From Eopsaltria australis (Eukaryota > Chordata > Aves > Passeriformes > Petroicidae), in assembly GCA_034509425.1 (NCBI GenBank), contig JAVTVJ010000373.1:434001-498000 (forward strand): a stretch of 64,000 bases of DNA. The letters are read 5' to 3'. Both the position numbers and the translations under genes were made by a program. Below, piece by piece: positions 52,400-64,000 of the stretch. A model generated the notes under the pieces. That model did not search any database. It worked only from the letters and a program-made list of their open reading frames with translations, and was not told where the DNA came from. Positions within the stretch are counted from its first letter, which is position 1; every line of letters starts with the position of its first letter.

Positions 52400-54383
52400 T
52401 CCAAAAGATGCCTTGCCAAGAAGGCATGTTACATCTGATTTAGACACCAAAGACTACTTTTTAGATTGCCAAATGAAATTCAAGATAGGTATCCACAGTT
52501 GGAAATACTAAACTGTTATACAGTTTCTTGTAGTACTAGAATAAAAGACTCCTCATTTTCCATGTTTTACACAAGTTAAACATTATTCCTACACCACACA
52601 GGAGAATATTTTTCTTAGAGTGTGATTCTTGTCACATTTGCCTAGACTAAAGCTGTGACCTGTCTTTTCTTTGCCTTCAGCACTACAAATCCCCATCCAG
52701 AGTCCAGCTTTCTCTACAGATGCACAGCACAAATTCATATGTGTCCTGCTCCTTGAGCTCCCCCAAGCAAACATTCACATACAGACTTCCACAGAGTATC
52801 AATGAGACTTCTATCTCTGGATGTTAGTCCAGGAATCAATTGCTCTGGTCCTCTCTATTTTGCTTTATGCAGCATTCCTTTTATGTACTTTACAGGAAAA
52901 TATTGTTTTCTTTAGGTCAGGCTTCTCTCTGTCTTTAGTCATGGCCCATCAGCTGCCATCAAAGATGGGCGCTTCCACATGCTTACGGCTCCAAACCTCA
53001 ACTCAATGTCTACAGAAAAAAGTGAAATGCCTATAATAGATTCCAATCAACCTGGATAGTGTAGGTTCAGTTTTTTAACAACTTGGTTATCTGCTCTGCT
53101 GCATTCACATCTGGTTAGCCTACAGTCAAATATCACTTGAGCATTTAGGTTAAAATAATTGTGTAACCTTTTACTTTAAAATCCTGTCCTATACAGACCT
53201 CATCTACTGAAATCCCAAAGAAGTTACGTCATTGGATGCAGATACCAAAATATACTAGATTTTTGAATTATACACTAACAGTCTCAGTCATTTATAAAGA
53301 CTAAATGGTAGAAATACTCTAACTTTTTATCCCAAAAGGATCACAGAAATATGGGTGTCATTAGGTAACAGGTTGAGATAATTAAAGACAGTTTAGAAAG
53401 GCAGGAATTTCCTTCAGTTTTGATTAAAATCAGTGATTAGAGTCAGGGAGAAAAAGCCACACATGAGGACCTGATTATACATGAATTCTCCTTTTACCTT
53501 TGTTCATATTATCTGACAAAAAAATGTGATGATATGCTATTGTTCAGTGATCAATTTTCAAATTAAGGTGTTACAGAAATCTATCCCTTCGATTTCTAAG
53601 CACCAGCTGTAACTATGCAACATCAAATGCATCTGCTTCTGCATAATTCTTTTTAAAGCTGACATTGCTTAGGCTTAGCCTTCTCAGACAGCAGGTTTTC
53701 ACCTTGAGCAATACCATCCTTCAGTTATCTTGTGCTTCCTTTCAGCACTCTGTTATTGTTTCTCTTCATCTTGTTTGGATGAAGAGCTTTCAAGCAAGGG
53801 CTAATCTTTGCTCTGTGTGGCACAGTTCATGACTAACATGATTCAACCTTTTCTCCAAAAATCAATGTAATTTCTCAGACCAGTTTTTCCTACTTTCTAC
53901 CCCTCTGAATACTTTCAACAGGGAAGAAGGAATGCTCATCCATATTGGAATGAAAAGGAAAATGTTATTCCCTGTTGTCTCAGTTTTGGAGCCTATACAT
54001 AATAAAAACCAAAAATCAATGATATTTTATAGACAATTTTAGGAGCTATTGAATTCTGAGAAATAATTTAATTAAATTCCTAATAACAGGAAGAAAAAAC
54101 ATCTCATTATAAAACACTTTCACAAATTCTAGTATTCTCTTAAAAGCTGTACAAAGGATAAGATTCCAATCACTGCTTCTCACAGAAATTTAGAACGACT
54201 ATAGATCACTCCTTATCTTCATTATGGAGAAGCAGACACAGCAGATTACAAGATGAGAATTAAGTCTAAGTAGGTACACCTGTGGCTCAGAGGGAAAGTA
54301 TTTTAGTAAGCTTACTAAAGGACAGGTGTTTAACAACATTCAATATTGATTTTATTTTCATTGTCCCATGGAAGTCAGTAGAA

Positions 54384-54404
54384 TTTTTTTTTTTTTTTTT
54401 TTTT
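54384..54404 (-). repeat. Poly(T) tract, 21 bases
   Basis: The only T-run of 12 or more bases on the given strand, against 16 A-runs of that size. Confidence 0.95.
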
Positions 54405-55089
54405 ACATACTAAAACTTAACACTAAACGTTTCTAAAAATGTCTTTAAATACAATGACTTTCAAAAGGTCATTGGGAGAGCATTAGGATGAAGTATTTAG
54501 CTGTATTGAAGGCTCATTCTGCAAAACATTTTCAGATTTTGTATGGAATACCATGTCACCCTTTTGTTCAATTTTTTTCTTTTAAAAGAAAGCTTTCTGG
54601 GCTGAACTACAGGGCAAGCACCACAGTGCCCTAAATCAACTCTCTTGCCTGGTTTTCCTTTTTCCCCAATTAAATTATATTCTTAATTCTCTGAGCTGTC
54701 ATAAAGTGCCCTAGGGGCAGTTACACCAGAGTGTAAACTACAGCAGTCTCTGGAGATATGACAATGTCACACCGCACTTTGTCTTCATGGACAAAGCCTC
54801 CAAGAGTTTAACAGCAGAAAGGCTGCAATATATGCCATCCACAGCCAAAAACTTAAAGCTGTCTTTAAATACCACTTTCACCTATCACACCTACTCATAA
54901 CAAGACACATATTCATCAACGTTGCTCTTCCTGCTCAAATATGTTTAAGTACAGGTATAACCCTTAATTTAACAACATGCCAGTTTTTAAAAGCACACTT
55001 AAAGGAACCTGTCCTTTCAGGCTTGCAGCTATAGGTAGATCAGTGGTGGGCACATAGCACAGGCTGGATGTTGGAAATCTAATCTATTC

Positions 55090-55245
55090 TAAAAATCCAA
55101 GGCTTTTGCTTTACCTATTGAACTGTCTTTATCTCAACCCACGAGTTCTCACTATTAACCTTGTGATTGTCTTCCCATCCCACCAGGGGGGAAGGAATGA
55201 ACAGCTGTGAGGTGCCTAGTTGTTAGCCAGGGTTAAACCACGACA
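55090..55245 (-). mobile_element. 5' fragment of an avian ERV LTR
   Basis: Read on the minus strand from 55245: TGTCGTGGTTTAACCCTGGC, TAACAACTAGGCACC, CCCCCCTGGTGGGATGGG, AACTCGTGGGTTGAGATAAAGACAGTTCAATAGGTAAAGCAAAAGCC. These are the start and early words of the same broad LTR family as the copy at 37662, here with the TG terminus intact. After about 155 bases the similarity fades, so only the first part of the LTR is present. No internal retroviral sequence is seen. The opposite orientation to the 37.66 kb copy makes an inverted pair about 17 kb apart. Confidence 0.78.
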
Positions 55246-55459
55246 CTAAAGAATTATAAATACCTAAATAAATATCACTACATTCACTTGCATTGAGGAC
55301 ACACTGAGGAAGATTAAGAATTCGGTTCCATGGTATTGCAAAGCACAAGCTACAGAGCAACACTGAAAAATCACTTTATTTACCAAGAATCAATCTTAAA
55401 CTAAAATATAATTCCCACTTGGAACCACGAGGTCAGTAGTATATATTTATAGAATTGCA

Positions 55460-55545
55460 GCCTAATTAACTACTGGTAATTAAATCTATAAATAAATGGA
55501 AAAAGAATAGATCACATTTTGTTTAATTGCCTTAATTAAAAGCTG
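55460..55545. promoter_or_regulatory. Candidate enhancer-like block with TAATTA motifs
   Basis: TAATTAA occurs at 55463-55469, 55477-55483 and 55533-55539, with a TTAATTG at about 55523. The first two are 14 bases apart. TAATTA is the core site of many homeodomain factors, and clusters of this type occur in vertebrate conserved non-coding elements. Against this, AT-rich DNA gives such motifs by chance; conservation cannot be tested here. Confidence 0.25.
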
Positions 55546-55790
55546 GAAGCTAGCAAGTCAGACATATTGCCTGCTTTCAGTGAGTTAACATTGATAAAGC
55601 TTGCTATGAAGTTAATATTCTTGATTCTGGCACATTACACACTGTTGTTATTCATGAGGAAGAGACTCCCTTCAGCCAGCTATCATGACATTATTCATAA
55701 CACATTAATCATCCCCTAGGTGCTTAACAGAAATTGCCAATTCAGCAGAGTGCAGTTTATTTAGGTAATCTGGAACAGAGCTGGGAGGGG

Positions 55791-55811
55791 AAAAAAAAAA
55801 AAAAAAAAAAA
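55791..55811 (+). repeat. Poly(A) tract, 21 bases
   Basis: Uninterrupted A-run directly after CTGGGAGGGG. Confidence 0.95.
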
Positions 55812-57279
55812 TATCACAGCATTTGGGTTTCAGAGATTTTAATGCTGCAACTTTTGCCTTTAATATACTCCCTTCAGCAAAATTCCAAATGTTTAGAGGT
55901 GGGACAGGAAAAATTTGAAGACACATATCTGCAATCTTGACCAGTAACCCTAGAATATAAATTATGTCCAAGCCAGTTTCTAATGTATTGGACAATCAAC
56001 ATTCAGTCAGTCTTACAGAAAAACAAAGAAACCTCCAATTAACTTAAGGTTTCTGGTGCTACAATTTAAAGTTGGGTTGTTGTTTGTTTTAAATGGAAAA
56101 GCTGTGCTGGATCAGCTTAGATACTACAGCAAAGCTATTGTGCATCATAGCCTTTCCAGACATGCACAAAAGTATTGTTTTTATGACTTTATGTTCAGGC
56201 TGGAATAAGGCCCCAGAGATACACAGCTGTCATGAAAGCTCTGCATGCCATTATGAGAAGAGTGAAAAGCAAATGAACCAGTCATTTGAAGGGTAGATAC
56301 AGTGGGAAATGACTGAACACCCATTAAACACAGGAAGATAAAGGACCTAATGAGACTTTGGTAGTAACAGTCACTGCAGAAGTTCATAAGAGTGAGGAGA
56401 GGAAACCACAGGTCAGGAAAAAACAGGAGGGCAATTTATTCAGCTGGCAAGCTCTGAGGTGCCACGGCTGCAAGACAGCAGCCAGAGAGGCTAAGTGTGT
56501 CTTTATTTTCCCTACAAAATGAAAACATCTGAATTAGGATGCAGATTAAAATAAAAGCAACCAACTTGTCGATCGTAAAGCACAGCCCCACACAGCCGAT
56601 AATTGTGCGTGTCACGCACACAGTCAGGAGTCAAAGGAATACGCTGTTTTCCATGACTCATCAGCAGTGGGCACAGAGACTCTTGTAAACATCATCAAGC
56701 AAAATTTTATTCATTCTGAACTATACTTTAGGGAGTTCAGTGGACACTGTTAAAATTCTTCAAGCATCAGTGTGGAAAATCATGCTTACAAATAACCTAC
56801 CTTTGTAATACTCATCCGTGCGTTGAACGTAACAATAAGCCACAACAGGCTGTGCATCAATAGGCTATTGGCACACATTTCTGGAGGCATTCTGAGGGCC
56901 AAAGCAGAAGGCTGAGTGCCTCCATCCATCGAAGAGCAGCACCAGCAGCCTACTAATGCACACCCTGGCCCAGCTAATTGTTATAGCAATAAGGCTCAGA
57001 AATCTCAAATTTTGGATTCTCAAAAACATTTCTCAAAACACCTAGAGGTAGCATTCACCTCTCTCTAAAGACAGTAGGTAAAAGAAAAATAGGTACCTTT
57101 TAAAGGTATGATTTCTCTTGAGGGATGATTTTCAAAAGGTAGTATTAGTTTAGATACTGTTATTAGAGGCAGTGCTTCAGAGCCTATGCACTTACAGCCT
57201 GAGACTGAAAAGGGCCACTATTGAGGCAGGAGTTTTATTTGGTGGGTTTTTTTCACCTCTGATAGGGAACAAAACTCAA

Positions 57280-57350
57280 AGAGCTGAGCTGACTTGTCCA
57301 AGGTCACAACATAATAGCCTAGCAACAGGACAGAGATGAAGCTGGTTCTC
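57280..57350 (-). mobile_element. MIR-like ancient SINE core
   Basis: The plus strand GAGCTGACTTGTCCAAGGTCACA, followed by CTAGCAACAGGACAGAGATGAAGCTGG, matches the reverse complement of the MIR core (..ACTTGCCCAAGGTCACACAGCTAG..GGCAGAGCCGGGATTCGAACC). MIR and related core-SINEs predate amniotes and persist in birds at low copy number. Only the core remains; ends are approximate. Confidence 0.55.
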
Positions 57351-57716
57351 CACACAACCAGTGAAAAATACAATGGAGGTAGATCAGCATGGGTTTCCTA
57401 AACCTTTTATAACTCGTGTCTTCCCCATACAGCTAATTTCCTACTGAAACTGAAAAAACAATTTCTGGTGACAAAATAGGGATGGCTTAGTAAGCAGGGG
57501 GTACTGCTGGCAGAGAGAGGAACTGCATTCACTGCAAAAAATATTATTTTTCATAATCTTTAAATTCTACCTAAAAAGTTGTATTTCCATTAGGAACATA
57601 AAGAGCTCCTTCTTTGTGCATCCAAGCAACACAATGCAAGAACAAGATTAAAGGCAGAAGATTACAGAAAAGGCAAGAGATCAATTTTCTTGCTTCAAAG
57701 AGATTCATACAGAAGC

Positions 57717-57739
57717 AAAAAAAAAAAAAAAAAAAAAAA
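57717..57739 (+). repeat. Poly(A) tract, 23 bases
   Basis: Uninterrupted A-run; no transposon recognised next to it. Confidence 0.95.
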
Positions 57740-60700
57740 CCATCATCCAGTTATCATTGTAGCAGAGAGAGTTAGAGCACATATAGACTGATGAATCCAC
57801 ATATAGGCTGAGTCCATTTGAAACCGGAAATTTTCTGAACCCTCAGTAATTCTCCATTTTCCTACAACAGGCTGCAACAGATACAAAACTCTGTCACATA
57901 CAGGCTTGGTCCAGAACTGATAGCTATTTACACACATCTCACCTTCTCACTGAGGACCTGAATCTGCTGGCTATCCTTTCTTCAGAGAAAAGGGTTTCCA
58001 CAGAAAATAATCTCTAAAAGCAAATTTACTTAGAGGAAGGTGGGTGAACTCAAGAAAGGGATGCACCTCAGAGGCCTTTATATTCCTGAGGGCCTTTAAT
58101 GGGAAAGTTTATGCTACCAACTGAGCTGACATTCATTTAATAAAATCATCTGTGGTAATAAGATGATATTCTTGTCTGGACTTGCTAGCTCTTGGAAAAG
58201 TGCTAGTTTTACTTCAGCATATTGTATTTAAAAGAAATGAGGGAAATACTGGACAACAAATATAATTATCCAAAGAAAATCTTAATACCAAACAGAAACA
58301 AGCACATAATATAGATAAATCAGATGATGTCATAAAGAATATTAAGGCAACCTCAGCCATTAACCACAAGATTTGAAAAAGAAACAGAGGCCTTAAAAGC
58401 ACTAGGAAAAGCTGAGTTTAAGTATTGGGAACTTCTCACCAGCACAACAAGCAGACAATAAGACAAGCTACTAAGGAAAATGTTGGAATTGGTTATGAGC
58501 AACAGACTGGACATGTGTTCTTAAACAGCTTAAGAATAAATAGTTCTGCTTTGCCACAACCACAGAGCTAACCACATGGCCTCTATCTCAACAACACTAC
58601 ACACAATTGCCTTTCCCAGAGCTCATCTACTGAATGAAGTCTTTTATAAAACACTGGGCTCCTCTGTATTTAAAAGAAAAAAAAAAAAAAGGCAACTAAA
58701 AAAACTAACACACAAAAAAAAGTTGCACAGTGCCACCACCTGTCCATAAGTCCGCAGTCAGTCAGAGCAATGTCAGGTTTCACTCAGACCCTTCAAGCCA
58801 AAACACCAAGTACTACAATTATGCTGCTTGCTTTGAATTATGCTAAGAAACTGCTCTCCTGTGTCAAGGAACACTTTGAAAGACACAAGAGAAAAGAAGT
58901 CACCACTAGGCAATAGTGTTATCTCCATTCCGTGTTTCAGGCAATCTCTCCTACTACACAAGAGTACTCCCATACACAAAGGAGGCCAGTGCTACAATTA
59001 CAGCTGAATATATTCATCCAGCCCTCATTCTGAGAGCACCACAATACTGCTGGTGGCCCTCTGTCACTCACAGGGAGTTCTCATGCAGCTGGCTAAGATG
59101 GAGGCAGTGGGATGGACTGAGGAGATGCCAAATATTCACCAAAAGATAGAAATTATGTTTCTGCATCACAGCCTAATGTCTTCCAGATTTCCTTTCAACA
59201 ACACTCCACCAGCCTGTTATTTGCTCATCCAACCATGCACATTCTTCATTTAGTTTTCTGGCTGGCTTCTTTTTAGGGCTTTGCCCTCCTTTGACTCCAT
59301 GACAGACTACATAAGTCTCTTTAAGCAGTGTATCAAGTGGTAAGATCTGTGAAAAACAGTCTACCAAACCAGTTGCAGAAATTAAATGCTTTCTGTTCCT
59401 CTCACTGGACCAATTGGACCATTACTGCAATTCACAGAATCTGATCAGATATTCCACTCCATATTTCATTGCTGGCAAAAGCTCAGCTCTACATCAAGCC
59501 ATCAAGCAAACTGGGGAGGTAGCAAACGCTCCTCCTGACCTTGTCCAGTTTACCAGAGTCACTCCAGAGGGCAAGCCAGCTGACCACAGGTACTAAAAAA
59601 GAAATCCACAGGTAGGTGAGAACCATTTTCATGGCTCAGTAGCACTCACCTGACAAAGGTAACAGAAAAGGAATAAGGAGAAGACAAGTAAGATCTCTCA
59701 TCTACTCTATTTCCATCATCCTGTCTTTGCCTTTCTTATTTCCCTCATAGTTAATTTCTCATTTTCTTTTTTGCTTGAACAGCAAACTGAAGTGACACTG
59801 AAAGTTTTAGATGCATCTTTATACTTTGTTGTGGAAACTGGAAAAACAAAAAACCAAACCAAAAACCTCTGAAAAGACCTTCATGTCTTTTACGTGCAGT
59901 AGAAAGTTTCTCCAGCTTAGAAAATAGACCGACCACTTCCAGAGGAAGGCAAGAGGAATGCTGTTCTCCCATGAGCCAACAGCTTCACAGGCAGGGTGGA
60001 GAGGGATAGAAAATGGGTCAACTACAAGCAGTCTTAGTAAGAATAGATACTGCCTCTAATTCTGCGACAAGCATTCAGGATCACATGAGGGAGGAGGCAT
60101 TTAGTGGGACAGAGACCTCCCCTTCCCCTGAGCATAAAGCAACCCAGACCATTTGCTGGGAGAAAGCTGGATATAGGAGTTGACTATCGTTGTCTTGAAA
60201 AACATAGAGAATTAGGAATTAGGTAGCAATAGCACCTTGGAGTGCACCTACTAGAGATTATCATCCTTCATAGTTTTGCTTATACACCAGAGAATTTGCT
60301 TTTGGATAAAAAGGAAAAATTAAGAATTTTTGAAAATACTCCAGTAAAGTGCCCCAAATTAGCGACTTTGGAGAATGAACACAGCAAGAACATCTTCCAA
60401 GAGAAAACTTTCCCTAATGTACAGTGTAAATGTTTCTCCCCAGTGTAAAGGGTTCATGACAAAAAAAAATTAAATCAGTCCTGTAGTGAAGAGATTATGA
60501 GAATTTAATCCCAGGCACCTGCTGCAACTCTGAAATTATAGAAGCAGACACTTCTGAATTGATTACCTCATTTCTTCTTCTGGCAGCACATGGAACTTGG
60601 ACTCAAACCTGTTAGATGGCTCCAGGCCTACCAGTGCTTTCTAAAATGACACTTCCTCATCTCCAGAGTTTAAAAACCCTACAGCCTCCCTCTCTGCCTA

Positions 60701-62413
60701 GAGAGCCTGAGGCAGGTGTAATGTAGTCTTAATTTTCCTTTAAGGCAACATCATTCTATTCTTTGACATGGAACACCAGCATCCATTATTCATTCACCCA
60801 CTACATGTGAAAAGACATGAAATTACTGCCTGTGAACCTTAAGGGCATCAGGGAGCAATGCAAATTTAACTCATTAAGCTGTAAGTACCAAAAGAAGTTC
60901 AGACTTCTTCCACCAATTCACCTTCTCTCCTCAAAACCTGCACACAAATTTGCACATCTTATTTTAACCGTGTCATGGAAAGAAAAAAAATATCTGGTTT
61001 GGAAGACCTGATGGTCCTGAATTGAGGGCAGAAGGTCTCCATACAGTAAGTCTGCTCATTCTACTGACCTGCCTGCCTTCAGAAAAACAGCAAGGATGCT
61101 GACTTCTAGGCTTAACGAAAGTATTTAGAATCTTCATTTTCTGCAAGTTAATCTCTTTGAGCTCTCTCGCTGCAGTTGTCATGCTCATCAGGAATCCACT
61201 GTTTCATGAAATAGAAACAGTTCTTGACCATCCCTCCCCACTTATGCTGCATTTCTTAACAATCAGGTTGTGGCCCGTGCTGATGAGTCATGCACATAAA
61301 TAAGTTCTGCAGTCGCACATCACAGGAGACAACGGGCAGGCAGAGAAGCACAAGTGACAGGGAAAGCACCCAGTCAGAATCAGCCTGTGCTGCTACCAAG
61401 CAGAGTCATGCACAAGCTGCAGCACATGCAGTTTCACAGCAGCAGTCCCACGTGGGTAAATGGTGTGAAGCACACAAGCAACATTCTCAGACAAGCCTGC
61501 ATAACTCCACTGCCCCCTTGTTCACATTTTAAAAGTTTCCTCATGATTCTCCCAGCACAAACCCTTTAGTTACAGAAGATGAGCATCTTTATGGATGCAG
61601 TACTACCAAGCACTAAAAAAGGGATTCTACAGACTGAGTTTGTGGTGAAGGTGAGTTACAGGCTACGGATAAGTCACAAACATTGACAAGAACAAGATCT
61701 CACACAGCTCCCGAGTTCCATCACAGTTACTAAAACAGGGATTGATAAGGATTACACCTATATGTGTGCTGACACATCACAAGCAAGGAGGGGTCTTCCT
61801 GCAATTTTGCTGACACCTCACTTAAGGAAAGAGGGAACAGAAAACTTTTTATCAAGTTAAACAACTGTCAGGTCACTTCCTACACAAGCCTTTTCTTTGA
61901 GCTCCAGGTGGATACTTCAACAGTTTTGTTCTTATACAGTCTCTTTTTCTGACCATGAGCATCATCATCCTGACAGACTTGGACCTTGTACACAACCAAA
62001 ATGCCACATTGGCAATTTCTACAGTATCTCCCAGTAGGGTCCTGAGGAAATGGATATCAGCCTTTTGTCTCTCTTTTCCATATCCTCTGCCGCAACCTTC
62101 TTATTTTTGTCAGGGATTTCAGACATATTCAGAGATACCCTTTTCAAATAAATGTCTAAATGGGCAACGCTCTAATCTGCGGTTTAATCCTAGAAAGGAA
62201 GGTTATTATTCTCAGTAATTCAACTTAAAAAGTTTTGCCCTTGCCAAAGAACTGAATGGCAGCTTCTTTCTTTCTTGCCAAAGGCCAATTTGAGCAAGGT
62301 TTTACTAATACAATTTAAGCCTCCATGCCCCCTTTATGTTTTTAATGCTAGGAATATCATTTGTTTTGATAGTTTTGTATTATGCATTTTTTCACGGCTG
62401 GAGATTTCAAACA

Positions 62414-62498
62414 CTGTGATTGTCCTGCCAGGAATCACATAGAGGGGCTTTCCTTTAGAAATTCAGCCTCTGTGATTGTCCTGCCAGGACTCATATAG
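62414..62498. repeat. Short direct duplication, period 56
   Basis: CTGTGATTGTCCTGCCAGGA followed by ATCACATAG (62414-62442) recurs as the same 20 bases plus CTCATATAG (62470-62498), 27 of 29 positions identical. The intervening 27 bases are not repeated further. Confidence 0.93.
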
Positions 62499-64000
62499 CT
62501 CTGTCCTGATGTGGAATGCCCTGTAATTTTACTGTGCTAAGAATTTAACTCCTATGTTTACCTTGAGAGGAATACAGGAACACCAGCAGTGAATTATTTC
62601 ACTCTGCCTTGTTCAAGGTTCCAGGATGTGATTTCACCTCACTTTGTAGGGTTCGTACCAATTAGCAGGTGTTGAGGGACAGCTTTCTGAATAGGAACAG
62701 AACATCTCAGAGGAGATTCAGTTTGGCTTTCCAAGTCAGTTTTTTATGTGGAATTCTCTTACAGTCCCTCAAGCTTCAGCTCTCTTCTCAGAGCAGCTTG
62801 AGTGAAGATCCTGTGAATATGATTGCATCACATTTCTTCTGTTCCTCTGACTGTGGGTGCCACCCCATCCTGGGACATGAGGAGCACATCCTAAACAAGC
62901 TGGGTTGCAGAAAAGAGTACTTGTACTGAGGGCCCTCCTGCAACAGGCTTGACCCTGCTCTCTCCTTCCAGTTCAGAGCAGCATTTTACTGAAAAGCTGC
63001 AATTTGTAGAGTTGGATGAAGTGCCTTCGCCATGGAGGATGAAGAAGTGCACCAACTTCTCATTACTAGGGGAAGGGAAACATTTTTCTGAATCCAAGTA
63101 GACAGACTGTTAGGAGAATCACTTTTCCATCCCTTGCATTTTGGGAGCAAGACAAACATCTCACATGGACAGCTCCTGCCACCGAAAAGCAACTTGAAAG
63201 GTTTTGTACATTCTTTCACTCTAGAAACTCTGTCACATTGCAAAAGGAGCCTGCAATTACTCTGGATGTATCCACACCGTGGGATGCCTCTCTACCATCT
63301 GCTCTTTGAAGACAGAGTGCTGATTTGAGCCAGCTAGAGGGAATTCCCACCTAGAAAAAAAGACATCTGCCCACCAGTTAGGATACTGTCCTTTTCACAG
63401 TCTGCTTCACACAGACTGGACACATCTGTTTGTTTTCTGATGCAGTGCATCCATGGGATCAGAAAACCCTGAGATTTTCCATTTCAAATGAACTCACTAG
63501 GTCTGTGCAACAAAAAGCACACTTGGTAACAAAACAGCAAACATTTATTCTGCAAGACAAAAATTACACTTGCTGCTGCAAGCCGCAATTAAACAAAAGA
63601 CCACAAGTAAAACATATTTAAACACAACCTAAGTTAGACTTATCAGCAGGAATTCTTCTCACCTTTGGGTGCCCTTCCTCTAGGTCTTCTAGAACAAAAG
63701 CTCAAACCACCACATCCTGCCAGGCTGTGCAGTCAGCTTCCCTGTAAGACCCTCAGGAAGACTGAGGTTACATTGCACATCTAAATTCAGATTTCCAAAG
63801 CAACCTTCTGAAACCAAACACCAGAGATAACCTCAAGTTGATTCCTTAGGCCCAGCCCAGCCACTGGGTACCAGAAGGGTCAGCCATTGATGGCTCTTTT
63901 GGAAGTCAGTCACAACTGATAGTTTAGGAGGATTTTCTTTCTGCTCCACATTATCCCACCAGTAGCTGCCTCTGCTACCCACAGGGATATTCAGAGGGAG

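Larger units (their letters stand above)
49516..55089. other. Non-coding stretch
   Basis: No recognised gene. It contains a 59-base-period duplication (50708), A24 (52376), T21 (54384) and a perfect 16-base palindrome TTTCTTTTAAAAGAAA at 54576-54591. The longest frame is 123 codons (51825-52196, minus), with low-complexity phenylalanine stretches from A-rich DNA, not a real protein. Confidence 0.5.
55246..57279. other. Non-coding stretch with possible conserved elements
   Basis: It contains the TAATTA-rich block (55460-55545), the A21 run at 55791 and a short CpG-bearing segment at 56801-56864 treated as a possible exon. No complete gene is visible. Confidence 0.45.
57351..64000. other. Non-coding stretch to window end
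   Basis: No recognised gene. It holds A23 (57717), A14 (58677-58690) and the 56-base-period duplication at 62414. A GC-richer part at 61.27-61.50 kb has a perfect AP-1 word TGAGTCA (61284-61290) and an E-box CACGTG (61449-61454), which could be regulatory or chance. A Kozak-like GCCATGG at 63029-63035 opens only 19 codons. Frames up to 87 codons (61955-62218) are unrecognised. Confidence 0.45.

Noticed and set aside
63032..63091. Kozak-perfect ATG (GCCATGG) starting MEDEEVHQLL
   Set aside because: The frame stops after 19 codons with no donor site, and no CpG island or promoter features lie nearby.
1..64000. CRISPR array, bacterial operon, phage or plasmid features
   Set aside because: No regularly spaced repeats, ribosome-binding sites or dense long frames; the repeats present are CR1, LTR and vertebrate simple sequence.
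1..64000. Retroviral coding regions beside the LTRs
   Set aside because: No gag, protease, polymerase or envelope similarity appears next to any of the three LTR segments.

Overview
The window is ordinary vertebrate, almost certainly avian, nuclear DNA. The repeats identify it: several 5'-truncated CR1 LINE fragments whose 3' ends read clearly as the C-terminal end of CR1 ORF2, and pieces of a long terminal repeat (LTR) family that I recognise from bird genomes. The sequence is AT-rich, poor in CpG and full of long poly(A) tracts. Nothing bacterial, phage or plasmid-like is present. I find no complete protein-coding gene, no rRNA, no convincing tRNA and no CRISPR array. The ATG-initiated open frames (60 to 151 codons) behave as chance frames, and the longest is explained as the antisense strand of a CR1 fragment.

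Layout. 0.3-0.8 kb: a probable minus-strand LTR with TG...CA ends and a TATA box. 0.8-17.5 kb: non-repetitive sequence with A-tracts and one small perfect hairpin. 17.5-20.5 kb: two very decayed CR1 reverse transcriptase relics, one on each strand. 20.5-33 kb: mostly unannotatable, with a short three-unit tandem repeat and a CR1 fragment at 28 kb. 33.2-33.7 kb: a clear CR1 3' end. 37.66-39.60 kb: a repeat cluster holding an LTR of near-solo length, a CR1 fragment on the plus strand and a third element, CR1 on the minus strand, placed tail to tail. 44.9-45.3 kb: another CR1. 46-58 kb: many A-tracts, including one of 53 bases, a short LTR fragment of the same family as the 37.66 kb copy, a TAATTA-rich block that looks like conserved non-coding DNA, and a MIR-like SINE core. 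58-64 kb: mostly unannotated, with one short duplication.

Interpretation. Such sequence is expected inside a long intron or between genes. Homopolymer runs of 12 bases or more are strongly lopsided (16 A-runs against 1 T-run on the given strand). This would fit a long intron of a gene transcribed from the minus strand, but that is inference. Two short minus-strand segments with splice-like borders and open frames (near 9.4 and 56.8 kb) and one plus-strand segment (2.9 kb) are listed as exon candidates at low confidence. I did not find a previously undescribed biological system here.
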